A stretch of 40,018 bases of DNA. Source: Acidobacteriaceae bacterium (lineage in GTDB: Bacteria > Acidobacteriota > Terriglobia > Bryobacterales > Bryobacteraceae). The position numbers and the translations under genes are program-made. Shown here piece by piece: positions 15,571-24,051 of the stretch. The number at the start of each line of letters is the position of its first letter. The first letter of the stretch is position 1. The notes under the pieces were generated by a model. That model ran no database searches. It was not told the DNA's origin and saw only the letters and a program-made list of their open reading frames with translations. Location: NCBI GenBank assembly GCA_903970405.1, contig CAJCIT010000043.1, forward strand, positions 1 through 40,018, given 5' to 3'.

Positions 15571-16404
15571 CTACTTCCGCGCCGAGAGCCTCGCTTCGAT
15601 GTAGCCCGATGGTTCATCCGTCGCGATGAAAACCTGGTTCCGATTTTCCATCCCAAACCGGCTCAGGTCGAACGGGATGCGGTGCTTGTTCGGCATCACC
15701 AGGTGGATCTCGCTGAGAATATCGTGCGCGCTGAGCGCCGCCACTCCCATGTCGTACAGCGAATGCTGAACCGATTCGCTTTCGTGCGACGCGAAGGTTT
15801 CAAGCAAACTACCGCGAATGCTCGCGTAGGCGGCATTGAAATCGACATCGGCATTATCGTAAGTCCAGGTGGCGTCAAGCACCGTTCCAAAAAGCCGGTC
15901 GCGCGTTTCAGGCAGCGTGGTGTACTCGTCTTTCAGATATCCCGAAAAGGCTGACTTTCCTGTCTTGAGGATCTCAAGACCCTTGACGCCGGCGCTGATT
16001 GTCTCTTCCGTTCTCGTCGCCGACAAGGCGGCGAACCGTCTCTCTGAGCCGCTTTGCATAAAGGCCGAGCCATGGCTGCCGATGTGGACCCAGGGCGCCT
16101 GCAGAATCTCCGCATTTATGTGTTGCAGATGCGTCACGCGGCCAAGATAATGCGCAGCCAGATCGCGCGCGAACTGCTCCGGGCTCACGATGGGCTTTTG
16201 GCCGGCCAGCACGTACACCATGTTTTTCATGGTGTCGGTGGGCAGCACCTTACTGTTATCCGCCTGAAGGTAGGCCTCCTCAAAGTCGCCTTCGAAAAGG
16301 ATCTTCACCGTTAGTTCCGCCAACTGGTGCTTTTCGCCGTTGCGAACCACCTGCGTCAAGCGGACTTGCGTCTTGCCGTACCGATGAGAAAGAATGTGGG
16401 CCAT
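15571..16404 (-). CDS. urate oxidase (uricase)
   Basis: A 277-residue cofactor-independent uricase, which oxidises urate with O2 to 5-hydroxyisourate. The signature residues are present: YGKTQVRL with Lys11 and DNSKVLPTDTMKN with Thr56, which form the catalytic dyad in Aspergillus flavus uricase. Further T-fold segments include LHQIN-like THLQHINAEI, the FAALSATRTEETISAGVKGL region, SAFSGYLKDEYTTLPETRDR, LDATWTY and the late LPNKHRIPFDLSRFG. Length is close to bacterial homologues. It is the last gene of the purine operon, starting 1 base after the hydroxyisourate hydrolase stop. Confidence 0.96.
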   Translation of the reverse strand: MAHILSHRYGKTQVRLTQVVRNGEKHQLAELTVKILFEGDFEEAYLQADNSKVLPTDTMKNMVYVLAGQKPIVSPEQFARDLAAHYLGRVTHLQHINAEILQAPWVHIGSHGSAFMQSGSERRFAALSATRTEETISAGVKGLEILKTGKSAFSGYLKDEYTTLPETRDRLFGTVLDATWTYDNADVDFNAAYASIRGSLLETFASHESESVQHSLYDMGVAALSAHDILSEIHLVMPNKHRIPFDLSRFGMENRNQVFIATDEPSGYIEARLSARK

Positions 16405-16405
16405 C

Positions 16406-16738
16406 TTAGCTCCCGCGATAAGTGGTGTAGCCGAACGGGCCGATCAACAGCGGGACATGATAATGCGCCGAGGCATCCCGCACTTCAAAGCAGACCGCGA
16501 CCTCCGGATAAAATGACGGCGTGGCGGAGGCGGCGAAGTACGGCGCCACGTCAAAGACGATCCGGTAGACGCCCGTCTCAAGCGCCGCGCCTTCCGGCAA
16601 GAGTTTCGCAACGCGGCCATCGGCGTTAGTGACGGTTGAGGATATCGCCTCGGTGGCGCCCTTGAACAGCCTGACGCGCACGCCCGAGGCCGGTTTGCCC
16701 AAGGCTGTGTCCAGAATGTGTGTGGAGAGTCCGCTCAT
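16406..16738 (-). CDS. uraH: 5-hydroxyisourate hydrolase (transthyretin-like)
   Basis: A 110-residue transthyretin-fold enzyme that hydrolyses 5-hydroxyisourate to OHCU. It shows the family's N-terminal LSTHILD (His7), Arg42 in NADGRV, His92/His94 in SAHYHVPLL and the diagnostic C-terminal tetrapeptide YRGS (107-110); all are active-site positions in characterised enzymes. Length is typical. ATG overlaps the stop of the upstream uraD gene by 4 bases. There is no signal peptide, so it acts in the cytoplasm with uricase. Confidence 0.97.
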   Translation of the reverse strand: MSGLSTHILDTALGKPASGVRVRLFKGATEAISSTVTNADGRVAKLLPEGAALETGVYRIVFDVAPYFAASATPSFYPEVAVCFEVRDASAHYHVPLLIGPFGYTTYRGS

Positions 16739-17202
16739 CCGGCTAATACCTTATCTAATCGGAGATGCATGATCTTTGCCTGCTCGGCGGCCGCGACGCG
16801 TAATTCCTGTTCCGGACTGTGCGCCATGCGCTGCTCCAGTAACTGCCGCATCTGCTCGCCCGACTTACCGGTGGCGCACACGATAAAGATATAGCCGAAT
16901 CTTTCCCGATACACCGCATTCAGCAGCGCCATTGAATCCGCGGTTTCGCGCGATGCCGCCGACATGCCGGCCTGTTCCTGAGCCGACCACTTCTTCGACG
17001 ATTGTTCTCCGATCTGCGGATGCGCCGCAAAGGCTTCGAGCCAATCTTCGGGCGTGAGTGACCACCAGATGCCTTCCGCCAATTCGTGCAGGCCCTCGGC
17101 GTCGTGCACTCGCGCCGATAACGCCACCGCCATCCGCCGGACCCACTCCTGGGACCCGCAGCACGCGAGCAATGTTTCGTGGTTGAGGTTCTCAGCGTTC
17201 AT
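16735..17202 (-). CDS. uraD: OHCU decarboxylase
   Basis: A 155-residue helical protein that decarboxylates 2-oxo-4-hydroxy-4-carboxy-5-ureidoimidazoline to (S)-allantoin. The N-terminal LLACCGSQEWVRRM matches the family signature. The catalytic His61 lies in AAHPQIGEQ, followed by SAQEQAG, and the C-terminal LRVAAAEQAKIMHLRLDK holds the substrate-binding Arg. It overlaps the FAD subunit stop (ATGA at 17199-17202) and the uraH start (ATGA at 16735-16738), so the three are translationally coupled. Confidence 0.96.
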   Translation of the reverse strand: MNAENLNHETLLACCGSQEWVRRMAVALSARVHDAEGLHELAEGIWWSLTPEDWLEAFAAHPQIGEQSSKKWSAQEQAGMSAASRETADSMALLNAVYRERFGYIFIVCATGKSGEQMRQLLEQRMAHSPEQELRVAAAEQAKIMHLRLDKVLAG

Positions 17203-18056
17203 GACAAACTCTCGAGATACTCGCCCAGTAAGTTCGCCGCGACCATTGCCCGATACTCGCTGGTGGACCGGATATCTGAAATCGGTTGAATTTCGCGCAG
17301 CAGTGTGTCACGCGCCCGTGCCTGCAAGGTGGGCGTCAAGCGCTCTCCCCTTAGTACGGCTTCCGTTTCCTGGCAGCGAAGCGGAACCGGCGCGACGCTT
17401 CCCATGGCGATGCGCACGTCTATGATGGTTCCGTTTTCGACGACAGCCGTGGCCGCCAAGGACACCTTTGAGATAGCCTGCGCTTTGCGCGTACCCACTT
17501 TTCTCCCGTACTGCCGCACGTCGCATAATGGCCGCGGGAGATGGATTTGGACAATCAGTTCGTCCTCCCGCAACTGCATACTCTTGTAGCCGAGATGAAA
17601 CTCCGCATACGGAATCAGCCGTGTTCCCCCCACTGACCGCAGCTCCAGTTCCGCATCGTAAGCAAGCAGGACCGGCGCCGAGTCCGCGGCGGGCGATGCA
17701 TTCGCGATGTTGCCGCCTAAGGTGCCCCGATTCTGATTGGCAATGCTGCCGGTCCAACTGGCCGATTGACAGAGCAGGGGAAATTCGGCCTGAAGAATGG
17801 GGCTCTGGCGGATCTCGGAATAAGTGATTGCGGCGCCGATCGAAACGCAATCGCTCGATGTTACAACCCGTCTCAATTCCTCAGTCTCACTGACGCTCGC
17901 AAGCCTGCGCCAAGGCAATTTGCCGGCATTGAACAGGACCATCAGATCCGTGCCGCCGGCAATGGGCCGCCAGCCTTCGCCCGAACTCAGAATGTGAAGA
18001 GCTTCCGGCAAATGTTTCGCCGCGATGAGATCATACTCCGGAACAAAGGACCTCAT
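17199..18056 (-). CDS. xanthine dehydrogenase, FAD-binding subunit
   Basis: A 285-residue subunit of a three-subunit molybdenum hydroxylase. The FAD-binding loop is WRPIAGGTDLMVLF near residue 30-45 and the second flavin contact is NRGTLGGNIANASPAADSAP near 105-125. A C-terminal CO dehydrogenase flavoprotein-type domain follows. It passes electrons from the 2Fe-2S subunit to NAD+ or another acceptor. The frame is open 19 codons upstream, but the ATG at 18056 forms an ATGA overlap with the stop of the 2Fe-2S subunit and begins [14 protein letters not shown], the normal start of this family, so 18056 is chosen. Confidence 0.94.
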   Translation of the reverse strand: MRSFVPEYDLIAAKHLPEALHILSSGEGWRPIAGGTDLMVLFNAGKLPWRRLASVSETEELRRVVTSSDCVSIGAAITYSEIRQSPILQAEFPLLCQSASWTGSIANQNRGTLGGNIANASPAADSAPVLLAYDAELELRSVGGTRLIPYAEFHLGYKSMQLREDELIVQIHLPRPLCDVRQYGRKVGTRKAQAISKVSLAATAVVENGTIIDVRIAMGSVAPVPLRCQETEAVLRGERLTPTLQARARDTLLREIQPISDIRSTSEYRAMVAANLLGEYLESLS

Positions 18057-18520
18057 GGGCCGGCTTGAGCTGCCTTCTGAACGGCGGAAAAGATGCGCAT
18101 GTAGCCCGTGCACCGGCAGAGATTGCCGGCAAGCCCTTCACGGATCTGTTCCAGCGCCGGTTCCGGATAGCGGGCAAGCAAGTCAATGGTCGCCATGATC
18201 ATGCCCGGGGTGCAGATGCCGCATTGCGCGCCGCCTTCACTGATGAATGCCGCCTGCACCGGATGAAGACCATGCTGCCCCACGCCTTCAATCGTACAAA
18301 TCCTTGCTCCCTCAGCCTGCCCGACGGGCACCAGGCAGCTATTGACGAGTTGACCGTTGAGCAGCACAGAGCAGGCGCCGCATTCACCTTCCCCGCATCC
18401 TTCCTTCGTGCCCGTTAGCGAAAGATCCTCGCGGAGAACGTCCAGCAGCCTGCTCATAGGGTGCGTCTCGACGTGCTGCGGCCGGCCATTGACGACCAAG
18501 GAGACCGTTCGCTTCGGCAT
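18053..18520 (-). CDS. xanthine dehydrogenase, 2Fe-2S subunit
   Basis: A 155-residue electron-transfer subunit with two 2Fe-2S clusters. The plant-ferredoxin-type cluster is held by Cys42, Cys47, Cys50 ([11 protein letters not shown]) and Cys62. The helical-domain cluster is held by Cys100, Cys103 (AQCGICTPG) and Cys135, Cys137 (NLCRCTGY). All eight cysteines are present. It follows the Mo subunit with a 1-base TGATG overlap and precedes the FAD subunit with ATGA, so the subunit order is Mo, Fe-S, FAD. Confidence 0.97.
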   Translation of the reverse strand: MPKRTVSLVVNGRPQHVETHPMSRLLDVLREDLSLTGTKEGCGEGECGACSVLLNGQLVNSCLVPVGQAEGARICTIEGVGQHGLHPVQAAFISEGGAQCGICTPGMIMATIDLLARYPEPALEQIREGLAGNLCRCTGYMRIFSAVQKAAQAGP

Positions 18521-20694
18521 CAGGCGACCCTGCGCTTGGCCAACTTCGCAAGCACGTCTTCGGGAAGCACCGGCGCGTGGTCGAAATCGATCCCGATGGC
18601 GTTTTCGATGGCGTTCAGAACGGCCGGAACCGGCCCATCCATCGGCAATTCGCCAATTCCTTTAGCGCCCATCGCCCCATGTTCGTAGGGAATCTCTTCG
18701 AAGTAAACCCTGATGTTCGGGATGTCGGCGGAGGTTGGCATCACGTAGTTGGTCATCTGATTGTTCACCATCACGCCATCCCGCCACACCACTTTTTCAT
18801 ACAAGGCCATGCCAATGCCTTGCGCCACGCCGCCTTCAATCTGGCCGGTGGCCAAGACCGGATGCAAAACGCGCCCCACTTCCTGCAACGCCACGAAATC
18901 GTTCACTTCCACTTCGCCGGTCAGCGTATCCACGGTGACCTCTGCCGCATACGTCGCATAAGAGAACGCTCCATAGGCTTCGCCGCGGTACAACGCGTCA
19001 TCCCAGAAGATGCCTGGCGGCTCCTTGTATTGCACGGTGACCCGCAGCGGGCCCAGCGCGGCGAAATCATGAGACGGCAGCTTGGCTTTCATCTCGCGCG
19101 CAGCGTTTTCCACCAGTTTGCCCACCACCATCGCCGTGCGCGACGCCACGGTGGGTCCGCTATTGGGAACCTCGGCGGTATCCGGATTCGTCACTTCCAC
19201 CTGTTCATAGCAGAGGCCCAGCGCTTCGCCCGCAATTTGAGCCAGCACCGTGTTCGTCCCTTGCCCCATCTCCGTCATGGACGTCAGCACGCGAACGCGA
19301 TTTGCGGCGCGCGCCTCAAGGGTCACCACCGATTGCAGAAACCGCTCGCCCGAACCCGTGAAACCGGCGCCATGGAAAAAGGTGGCAAAGCCGATGCCTT
19401 TCTTTCGACGGCTGCGCGCGTTCTCCACCGGAAAGCGCCGGCGTTTCTCGTGATAGCCGATTGAATCGAGCGCTCTCGATTGCAGACGTACTAAATCAAT
19501 CGGATCCTTAATCACCTGTCCCGTAGCGGTGGAATCGCCCGTTCGCAACAGGTTCCGGGCGCGAAACTCATCGGGCTCCAGACCCACCGTTCTGGCGATC
19601 TTGTCCATGTGGCGTTCCAGCGCGAACAGGCTCTGGGGCGCGCCGAAGCCGCGAAAAGCCCCATGCGGCGGGGCATTCGTCGCCACCGCCACGCTGCGCA
19701 CGCGCACGTTGTCGCATCGGTACGGCCCGCATGAGTGAATGGTTCCCCGCGACAGTACCACGCCGGAAAGGGTGGCGTAAGCGCCGCCATCGATCGAAAA
19801 CTCAACCTCCATGGCCAGCAACCGGCCATCGCTCGTCACGGCCGTCCGGTGCCGTGTCTTTGAAGGATGCCGCTTCGTGGTGGCGGCCATGTCCTCTTCG
19901 CGGTCATAGACCATTTTCACTGGCTTTCCGGACTTCAACGCGAGCAATGCTGCGTGCCCGGCCAGCATCGACGGATACTCCTCCTTGCCGCCGAAAGCGC
20001 CTCCCGTTTCCTGTTGAATCACGCGGACCTTCTCCGCCGGCAGGCCAAACAGCGCCATCAGCGCCTTCTGCACATAGAACGGGCATTGCATCGAGCCGCG
20101 AATAGTTACGCCTTCAGCCCCGAATGTCGCAATCATGCCGTTCGGTTCAATGTAAAGCTGCTCCTGTGCGCCGGTAGAGTACTCGCCCTCAACAATAAAC
20201 GCCGCCTCACTCCACATGGCATCTACCTCGCCCTTCTCAATCGTGTACCTCTTGAAGACGTTGTCCTCGCCCCAAATCACGGTCTCTGCGGCGAGTGCTT
20301 CCTCAAGATGGAAGACCGCAGGCAACGGCTCATATTCGATGTGGACGTTTTGACGAGCCCGCTCTAGTAGATGCTTGTCGGCATGGGCCAGAAGAAGGAT
20401 CGGCTCCTGGGGGTGATTGACACGTTCGGCGGCCAAGTAGGGCTGGTCATCGTAAATCAGCGAGACGACGTTCTTCCCCGGAATGTCTCGGGCATCCACA
20501 ATGACGAACTCATGCCAGGGGATGGCGCCGTCAAAGCTGATCTTGCGAATATGTCCCCGCGGGATCGTGCTGCGAACGGTGACGCCATGGAGCATCTCAG
20601 GCAGGCGTACATCATCCACATACTCGGCTGTTCCCGATACCTTCCGGCCAGCCTCTTTCCGAGGAACGGCCGTTCCTACGAGGCGGTACTCCAT
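18520..20694 (-). CDS. xanthine dehydrogenase, molybdopterin-binding subunit
   Basis: A 724-residue catalytic subunit of the xanthine oxidase family, which hydroxylates hypoxanthine and xanthine to urate. Landmarks: VGTAVPRKEAGRKVSGTAEY at the N-terminus, QQETGGAFGGKEEYPS (Mo-site loop), NAPPHGAFRGFGAPQS with the substrate-contact Arg, EMGQGTNTVLAQIAGEALG, and near the C-terminus GIGELPMDGPVPAVLNAIEN, whose Glu corresponds to the catalytic glutamate of the family. Substrate is inferred from the operon: uricase and downstream genes follow, arguing for xanthine over other heterocycles or aldehydes. Its start overlaps the allantoinase stop by 1 base (TAATG). No XdhC-type maturation gene is adjacent. 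Confidence 0.93.
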   Translation of the reverse strand: MEYRLVGTAVPRKEAGRKVSGTAEYVDDVRLPEMLHGVTVRSTIPRGHIRKISFDGAIPWHEFVIVDARDIPGKNVVSLIYDDQPYLAAERVNHPQEPILLLAHADKHLLERARQNVHIEYEPLPAVFHLEEALAAETVIWGEDNVFKRYTIEKGEVDAMWSEAAFIVEGEYSTGAQEQLYIEPNGMIATFGAEGVTIRGSMQCPFYVQKALMALFGLPAEKVRVIQQETGGAFGGKEEYPSMLAGHAALLALKSGKPVKMVYDREEDMAATTKRHPSKTRHRTAVTSDGRLLAMEVEFSIDGGAYATLSGVVLSRGTIHSCGPYRCDNVRVRSVAVATNAPPHGAFRGFGAPQSLFALERHMDKIARTVGLEPDEFRARNLLRTGDSTATGQVIKDPIDLVRLQSRALDSIGYHEKRRRFPVENARSRRKKGIGFATFFHGAGFTGSGERFLQSVVTLEARAANRVRVLTSMTEMGQGTNTVLAQIAGEALGLCYEQVEVTNPDTAEVPNSGPTVASRTAMVVGKLVENAAREMKAKLPSHDFAALGPLRVTVQYKEPPGIFWDDALYRGEAYGAFSYATYAAEVTVDTLTGEVEVNDFVALQEVGRVLHPVLATGQIEGGVAQGIGMALYEKVVWRDGVMVNNQMTNYVMPTSADIPNIRVYFEEIPYEHGAMGAKGIGELPMDGPVPAVLNAIENAIGIDFDHAPVLPEDVLAKLAKRRVA

Positions 20695-22061
20695 TAGCTC
20701 AGTCTACACGCGGGCAGATCGGCCCTACATTCACGTCCGCTCGGGTTCGCGTCAAATTCGCCCTCATCGAAGACGCGCTTTCCACGCACGTATGTGCGGC
20801 GAACTTGTCCCAACAGGTCCTGGCCCAGGTATGGCGAAACGGGATGGCGGAAGTGCAGGTGCCGGGGCTCGACGCGGAACACGGCATCAGGATGGAAGAC
20901 CACAAAGTCAGCATCGGCACCCGTCGCGATCCGCCCTTTCGATGACTGAAGGCCGGCCAACTGAGCGGGCATTGCCGACATCCATCGGACGACATCGGTT
21001 AGCGCAAAGCCTCGCGCTTTCGCGCTTGCCCACATCGCGGGCAGCGCCACTGACAACGACGCGATGCCTCCCCAGGCCTTGGCAAAGTCGCCCGTGTCCA
21101 TCAGCTTCAGCGCCGGCGGACAAGGCGAATGGTCCGTGGCCACCAGGTCGATGACGCCTTCACGGAGTCCCTCCCACAGCTCTTCCCGATTCGCTGCCGA
21201 ACGAATCGGCGGCGCACATTTGTATTGAGTGGCGCCGTCCGGAATAGTTTCTGCGTCGAAATACAGATAGTGTGGACAGGTCTCGACCGTAATTGGAAGA
21301 CCCTCCGCCCGCGCCTCCCTCAGTAAAGGCAAGGCCCTGGCGCTGGCCAGATGGACGATATGGACCCGGCAGCGATACTCGCGGCACAACCGGATCATGA
21401 GTTCGATGGCTTCCACTTCCGCCTCATCGGGCCGCGATTCCAGGTAAGTTGAGTACGCGGTCCACGGCGCGCGGCCGGCGAGCCACCGATGAGATCGCTC
21501 AACGGGTTCTGGCGCTTCGGCATGGACTAACAGCGGCAAACCGGACTCGGCGATCGCGGGCATTGCCAGGCGCAGGTCGTGCTCCCTTACCATCGCGAAC
21601 TCGGCGACGCCGGACTCGATCAAGAACGACTTGAAGCCCAGTACGCCAGCCCCGGCCAGCGAACTCAACTCGGCGCTGTTGCCTGCCACGGCCCCGCCCC
21701 AGAAGCCATAATCGACTAACGATTGCCCCGCTGCGGCTTCACGCTTCGCACCCAGAGCCGGTACGTCGACGGTGGACGGCACGCTGTTCAACGGCATATC
21801 GACAAGGCAGGTATAACCGCCTGCCGCGGCGGCTCGCGTTGCGGTTGCGAAGCCTTCCCAGTCCGTGCGGCCCGGTTCGTTGATGTGGACGTGTGTATCC
21901 ACCAGACCCGGCAGAATGCAGAGATCGCCGAAATCTTCAACTCCCGACGATGGCGATTCGTACTCCTCCACCGCGACGATGCACCCCGCTTCAAACAACA
22001 CTCTCGCGGGCCGGATGCCATCTTCCGTAAGTACGCGCCGGGATTGTATCGCCTGCCGCAT
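20694..22061 (-). CDS. allB: allantoinase
   Basis: A 455-residue amidohydrolase that opens (S)-allantoin to allantoate. The binuclear metal site is visible: LVDTHVHINEPGRTDWEGF with His57 and His59, the carboxylated lysine Lys144 in GVLGFKSFL, a histidine in PLLVHAEA, another in VHIVHLASARALPLL, and the final Asp in ATDHSPCPP. Segments YLYFDAETIPDGATQYKCAP and the C-terminal GADADFVVFHPD are typical of AllB rather than dihydroorotase. The start lies 5 bases behind the stop of the ureidoglycolate amidohydrolase gene; the stop overlaps the Mo-subunit start. Confidence 0.95.
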   Translation of the reverse strand: MRQAIQSRRVLTEDGIRPARVLFEAGCIVAVEEYESPSSGVEDFGDLCILPGLVDTHVHINEPGRTDWEGFATATRAAAAGGYTCLVDMPLNSVPSTVDVPALGAKREAAAGQSLVDYGFWGGAVAGNSAELSSLAGAGVLGFKSFLIESGVAEFAMVREHDLRLAMPAIAESGLPLLVHAEAPEPVERSHRWLAGRAPWTAYSTYLESRPDEAEVEAIELMIRLCREYRCRVHIVHLASARALPLLREARAEGLPITVETCPHYLYFDAETIPDGATQYKCAPPIRSAANREELWEGLREGVIDLVATDHSPCPPALKLMDTGDFAKAWGGIASLSVALPAMWASAKARGFALTDVVRWMSAMPAQLAGLQSSKGRIATGADADFVVFHPDAVFRVEPRHLHFRHPVSPYLGQDLLGQVRRTYVRGKRVFDEGEFDANPSGRECRADLPACRLS

Positions 22062-22066
22062 GGCCG

Positions 22067-23320
22067 CTACGCCGCAAGGTCCGCAAGAGTATGGGCAAGA
22101 ACCGCCACGCCATTCGCGATGTGCTCCGGTGAGCTGTATTCATCGGGCCGATGGCTCACGCCGCCCCGGCACGGAATGAAAATCATCGCCACCGGCGCCA
22201 CGCGCGACATGAAGAGCGAATCGTGATACGCGCGGCTCACCATCTGGCGATGGCTGAGGCCGAGGGCCTCGCAAGCCCGCACCACCGCGGCTATGATCTT
22301 CGGCTCGCACTGGGCCGGCGCATCGGCATTCAGCAACTCTACCGTTGCCCGCAGACCGCGTTTCGACGCCACCTCGTCAGTGATTCTCCGAATCTCGGCC
22401 ACCACCGAATCCCGGCGGCTCAAGTCTGTATCGCGCGTGTCGATCTCCAGGCGCACGCGGCTGGGGATGCTGTTCACCGCGCCCGGAAAAACCTCGCAGA
22501 CGCCGGTGGTGCCGACGGTGTCGATTGAACCCGTCTTGAGCGCGGCGGCCTCCACACCCATCACAATTTCAGCCGCTCCCAGCAGGGCATCCTTCCGGCC
22601 CGGCATCAACACCGCCCCTGCATGTCCGCCTTCGCCTTCCACCAGAATCATGAGGCTGGCGGGAGCGGCGATGCTTGTCACCACCCCGATTGAGATCTCT
22701 TCGCGTTCAAGTATCGGCCCTTGTTCAATGTGCAGTTCGACGAACGAGCTGTAATACCCGCTGGGGAGTCCAACGCCCCTCAAATCTCCGGCGAACCCGG
22801 CGTCGACCCGAACCTGGTCCAGAGTACTGCCTGCGCGGTCCCGCATCTGACTCGCGCGCTCGGCGGCGAGTGTTCCTGACAGCAGCCGGCTTCCCAGACA
22901 GCCGATCCCAAAGCGCGTCGGCTCTTCGGACGTGAACAGCAGCAATTCAATCGACCTGCGTGGACGGTAACCCGTGCGCTGCAATGCACGAATCGCTTCC
23001 AGCGCGCCCAGCACGCCCACTGTGCCATCGAAACGTCCTGAACTCGGAATCGCATCGATGTGCGATCCGGTTCCTACCGCCGGCAACTCTGGCTCCCTGC
23101 CCGCCCAGCTCGCGAAGGTATTGCCCACTGCATCCTCACGCACCGCAAGGAAGGCCTCGCGAAACAGGTCTTTCAGCCAAGCCCGTGCTTCCAGGTCCTG
23201 ACGGGAGAACACAACGCGCGTTACGGCCGGGGCAGCCGTCGCGGAAAAGGCCGCCAGCGTCTCCAGTTCCGCCCAGAGCCGCGCCGTGTCAATCTCCTTG
23301 TTGGTAGCGGCCGTGTTCAT
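22067..23320 (-). CDS. ureidoglycolate amidohydrolase, plant UAH-like (M20 family)
   Basis: A 417-residue M20-family binuclear metal amidohydrolase. It resembles plant ureidoglycolate amidohydrolase more than allantoate amidohydrolase: GTGSHIDAIPSSGRFDGTVG (His87, Asp98), LLFTSEEPTRFGIGCLGSRL, FVELHIEQGPILE, VVTSIAAPASL, GGHAGAVLMPGR, SIDTVGTTGV, VNSIPSRVRLEIDTRD, SRAYHDSLFM and the C-terminal HRPDEYSSPEHIANGV. The reaction is ureidoglycolate to glyoxylate, ammonia and CO2, the last step of the pathway. Its start overlaps the upstream (S)-ureidoglycine aminohydrolase stop by ATGA, and that substrate-producing partner next door supports the assignment. Recalled similarity, not an alignment. 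Confidence 0.85.
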   Translation of the reverse strand: MNTAATNKEIDTARLWAELETLAAFSATAAPAVTRVVFSRQDLEARAWLKDLFREAFLAVREDAVGNTFASWAGREPELPAVGTGSHIDAIPSSGRFDGTVGVLGALEAIRALQRTGYRPRRSIELLLFTSEEPTRFGIGCLGSRLLSGTLAAERASQMRDRAGSTLDQVRVDAGFAGDLRGVGLPSGYYSSFVELHIEQGPILEREEISIGVVTSIAAPASLMILVEGEGGHAGAVLMPGRKDALLGAAEIVMGVEAAALKTGSIDTVGTTGVCEVFPGAVNSIPSRVRLEIDTRDTDLSRRDSVVAEIRRITDEVASKRGLRATVELLNADAPAQCEPKIIAAVVRACEALGLSHRQMVSRAYHDSLFMSRVAPVAMIFIPCRGGVSHRPDEYSSPEHIANGVAVLAHTLADLAA

Positions 23321-24048
23321 AAAGGATGCCGGTTCCAGTCCTTATAAATAAGATATTTTGCGGGTGTCTTACCCAGGGCGCCGAACCACTGCGGACAAAA
23401 GGGCGCCATCCAGATAAAGTCGCCAGCGGCCGTCGCGTACCACGAATCGCCCAGCCTATAGATGCCTTGCCCCTGCAGCATCAGCAGCCCGTGCTCCATC
23501 ACGTGAATCTCCACCATGTTCAGCGAAGCGCCCGGGTCGTAGGTCAAGATATTGACGGCAAAGTCACGGGTGGGACTCTCCGGCAGCAGCGCGCGGACGC
23601 GAAGCGCCGGGTCACCCAGCAGAGGCTGTTCCGGAATCTCGCTTTCGTGTCCAATCAATAGTTGGGGCGCGGGAACGCCCCCCAGCGCCTCATACCTCTT
23701 CTCAATCACGGCCAGGCGGCTGGCCGATCCCGAACGGACAACCAACGGCTCACCTTGCGGAACCATGGCGTAGGAGCCCGCAACCAGCCCGTGGGGTCCC
23801 ACGGCGACATCGCCTTCGATGATGTAGAGAAACCGCTGGGCGTCCACCGGCCCCAGTTGTCCACCAGACTCCATCTCTGCCGTATATTGAACAAACTTCG
23901 CGCCCAGCGCCGGCGCCGCATGGACAATCGCCGTCGCGCCCAGCATTCCCGGCAGCGGCGCGCGGATGAATGTGTCCGGCGTTTGCAACAGGTGATCGCT
24001 TTGGCGACTGCTCCGGGTCTGACCCAGGCGCCCGAAGGGCATGCTCAT
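23317..24048 (-). CDS. allE: (S)-ureidoglycine aminohydrolase (double cupin)
   Basis: A 243-residue bicupin that deaminates (S)-ureidoglycine to (S)-ureidoglycolate. The C-terminal cupin carries a Mn site pattern: Glu180, His182 and His186 in MVEIHVMEHG, and Gln220 in CPQWFG, with Tyr197, Tyr232 and Lys236 beyond. These spacings are the same as those I recall for the Arabidopsis enzyme (Glu235/His237/His241/Gln275 and Tyr252/Tyr287/Lys291). The C-terminus YKDWNRHPL is characteristic of the YlbA/UGHY group. It sits between allC (3 bases upstream) and the UAH-like gene (ATGA overlap), exactly matching its place in the pathway. Confidence 0.93.
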   Translation of the reverse strand: MSMPFGRLGQTRSSRQSDHLLQTPDTFIRAPLPGMLGATAIVHAAPALGAKFVQYTAEMESGGQLGPVDAQRFLYIIEGDVAVGPHGLVAGSYAMVPQGEPLVVRSGSASRLAVIEKRYEALGGVPAPQLLIGHESEIPEQPLLGDPALRVRALLPESPTRDFAVNILTYDPGASLNMVEIHVMEHGLLMLQGQGIYRLGDSWYATAAGDFIWMAPFCPQWFGALGKTPAKYLIYKDWNRHPL

Positions 24049-24051
24049 CTC

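Noticed and set aside
18577..19464. Plus-strand open frame of about 295 codons
   Set aside because: Antisense to the molybdopterin subunit of XDH, with His/Arg-rich composition typical of a shadow frame.
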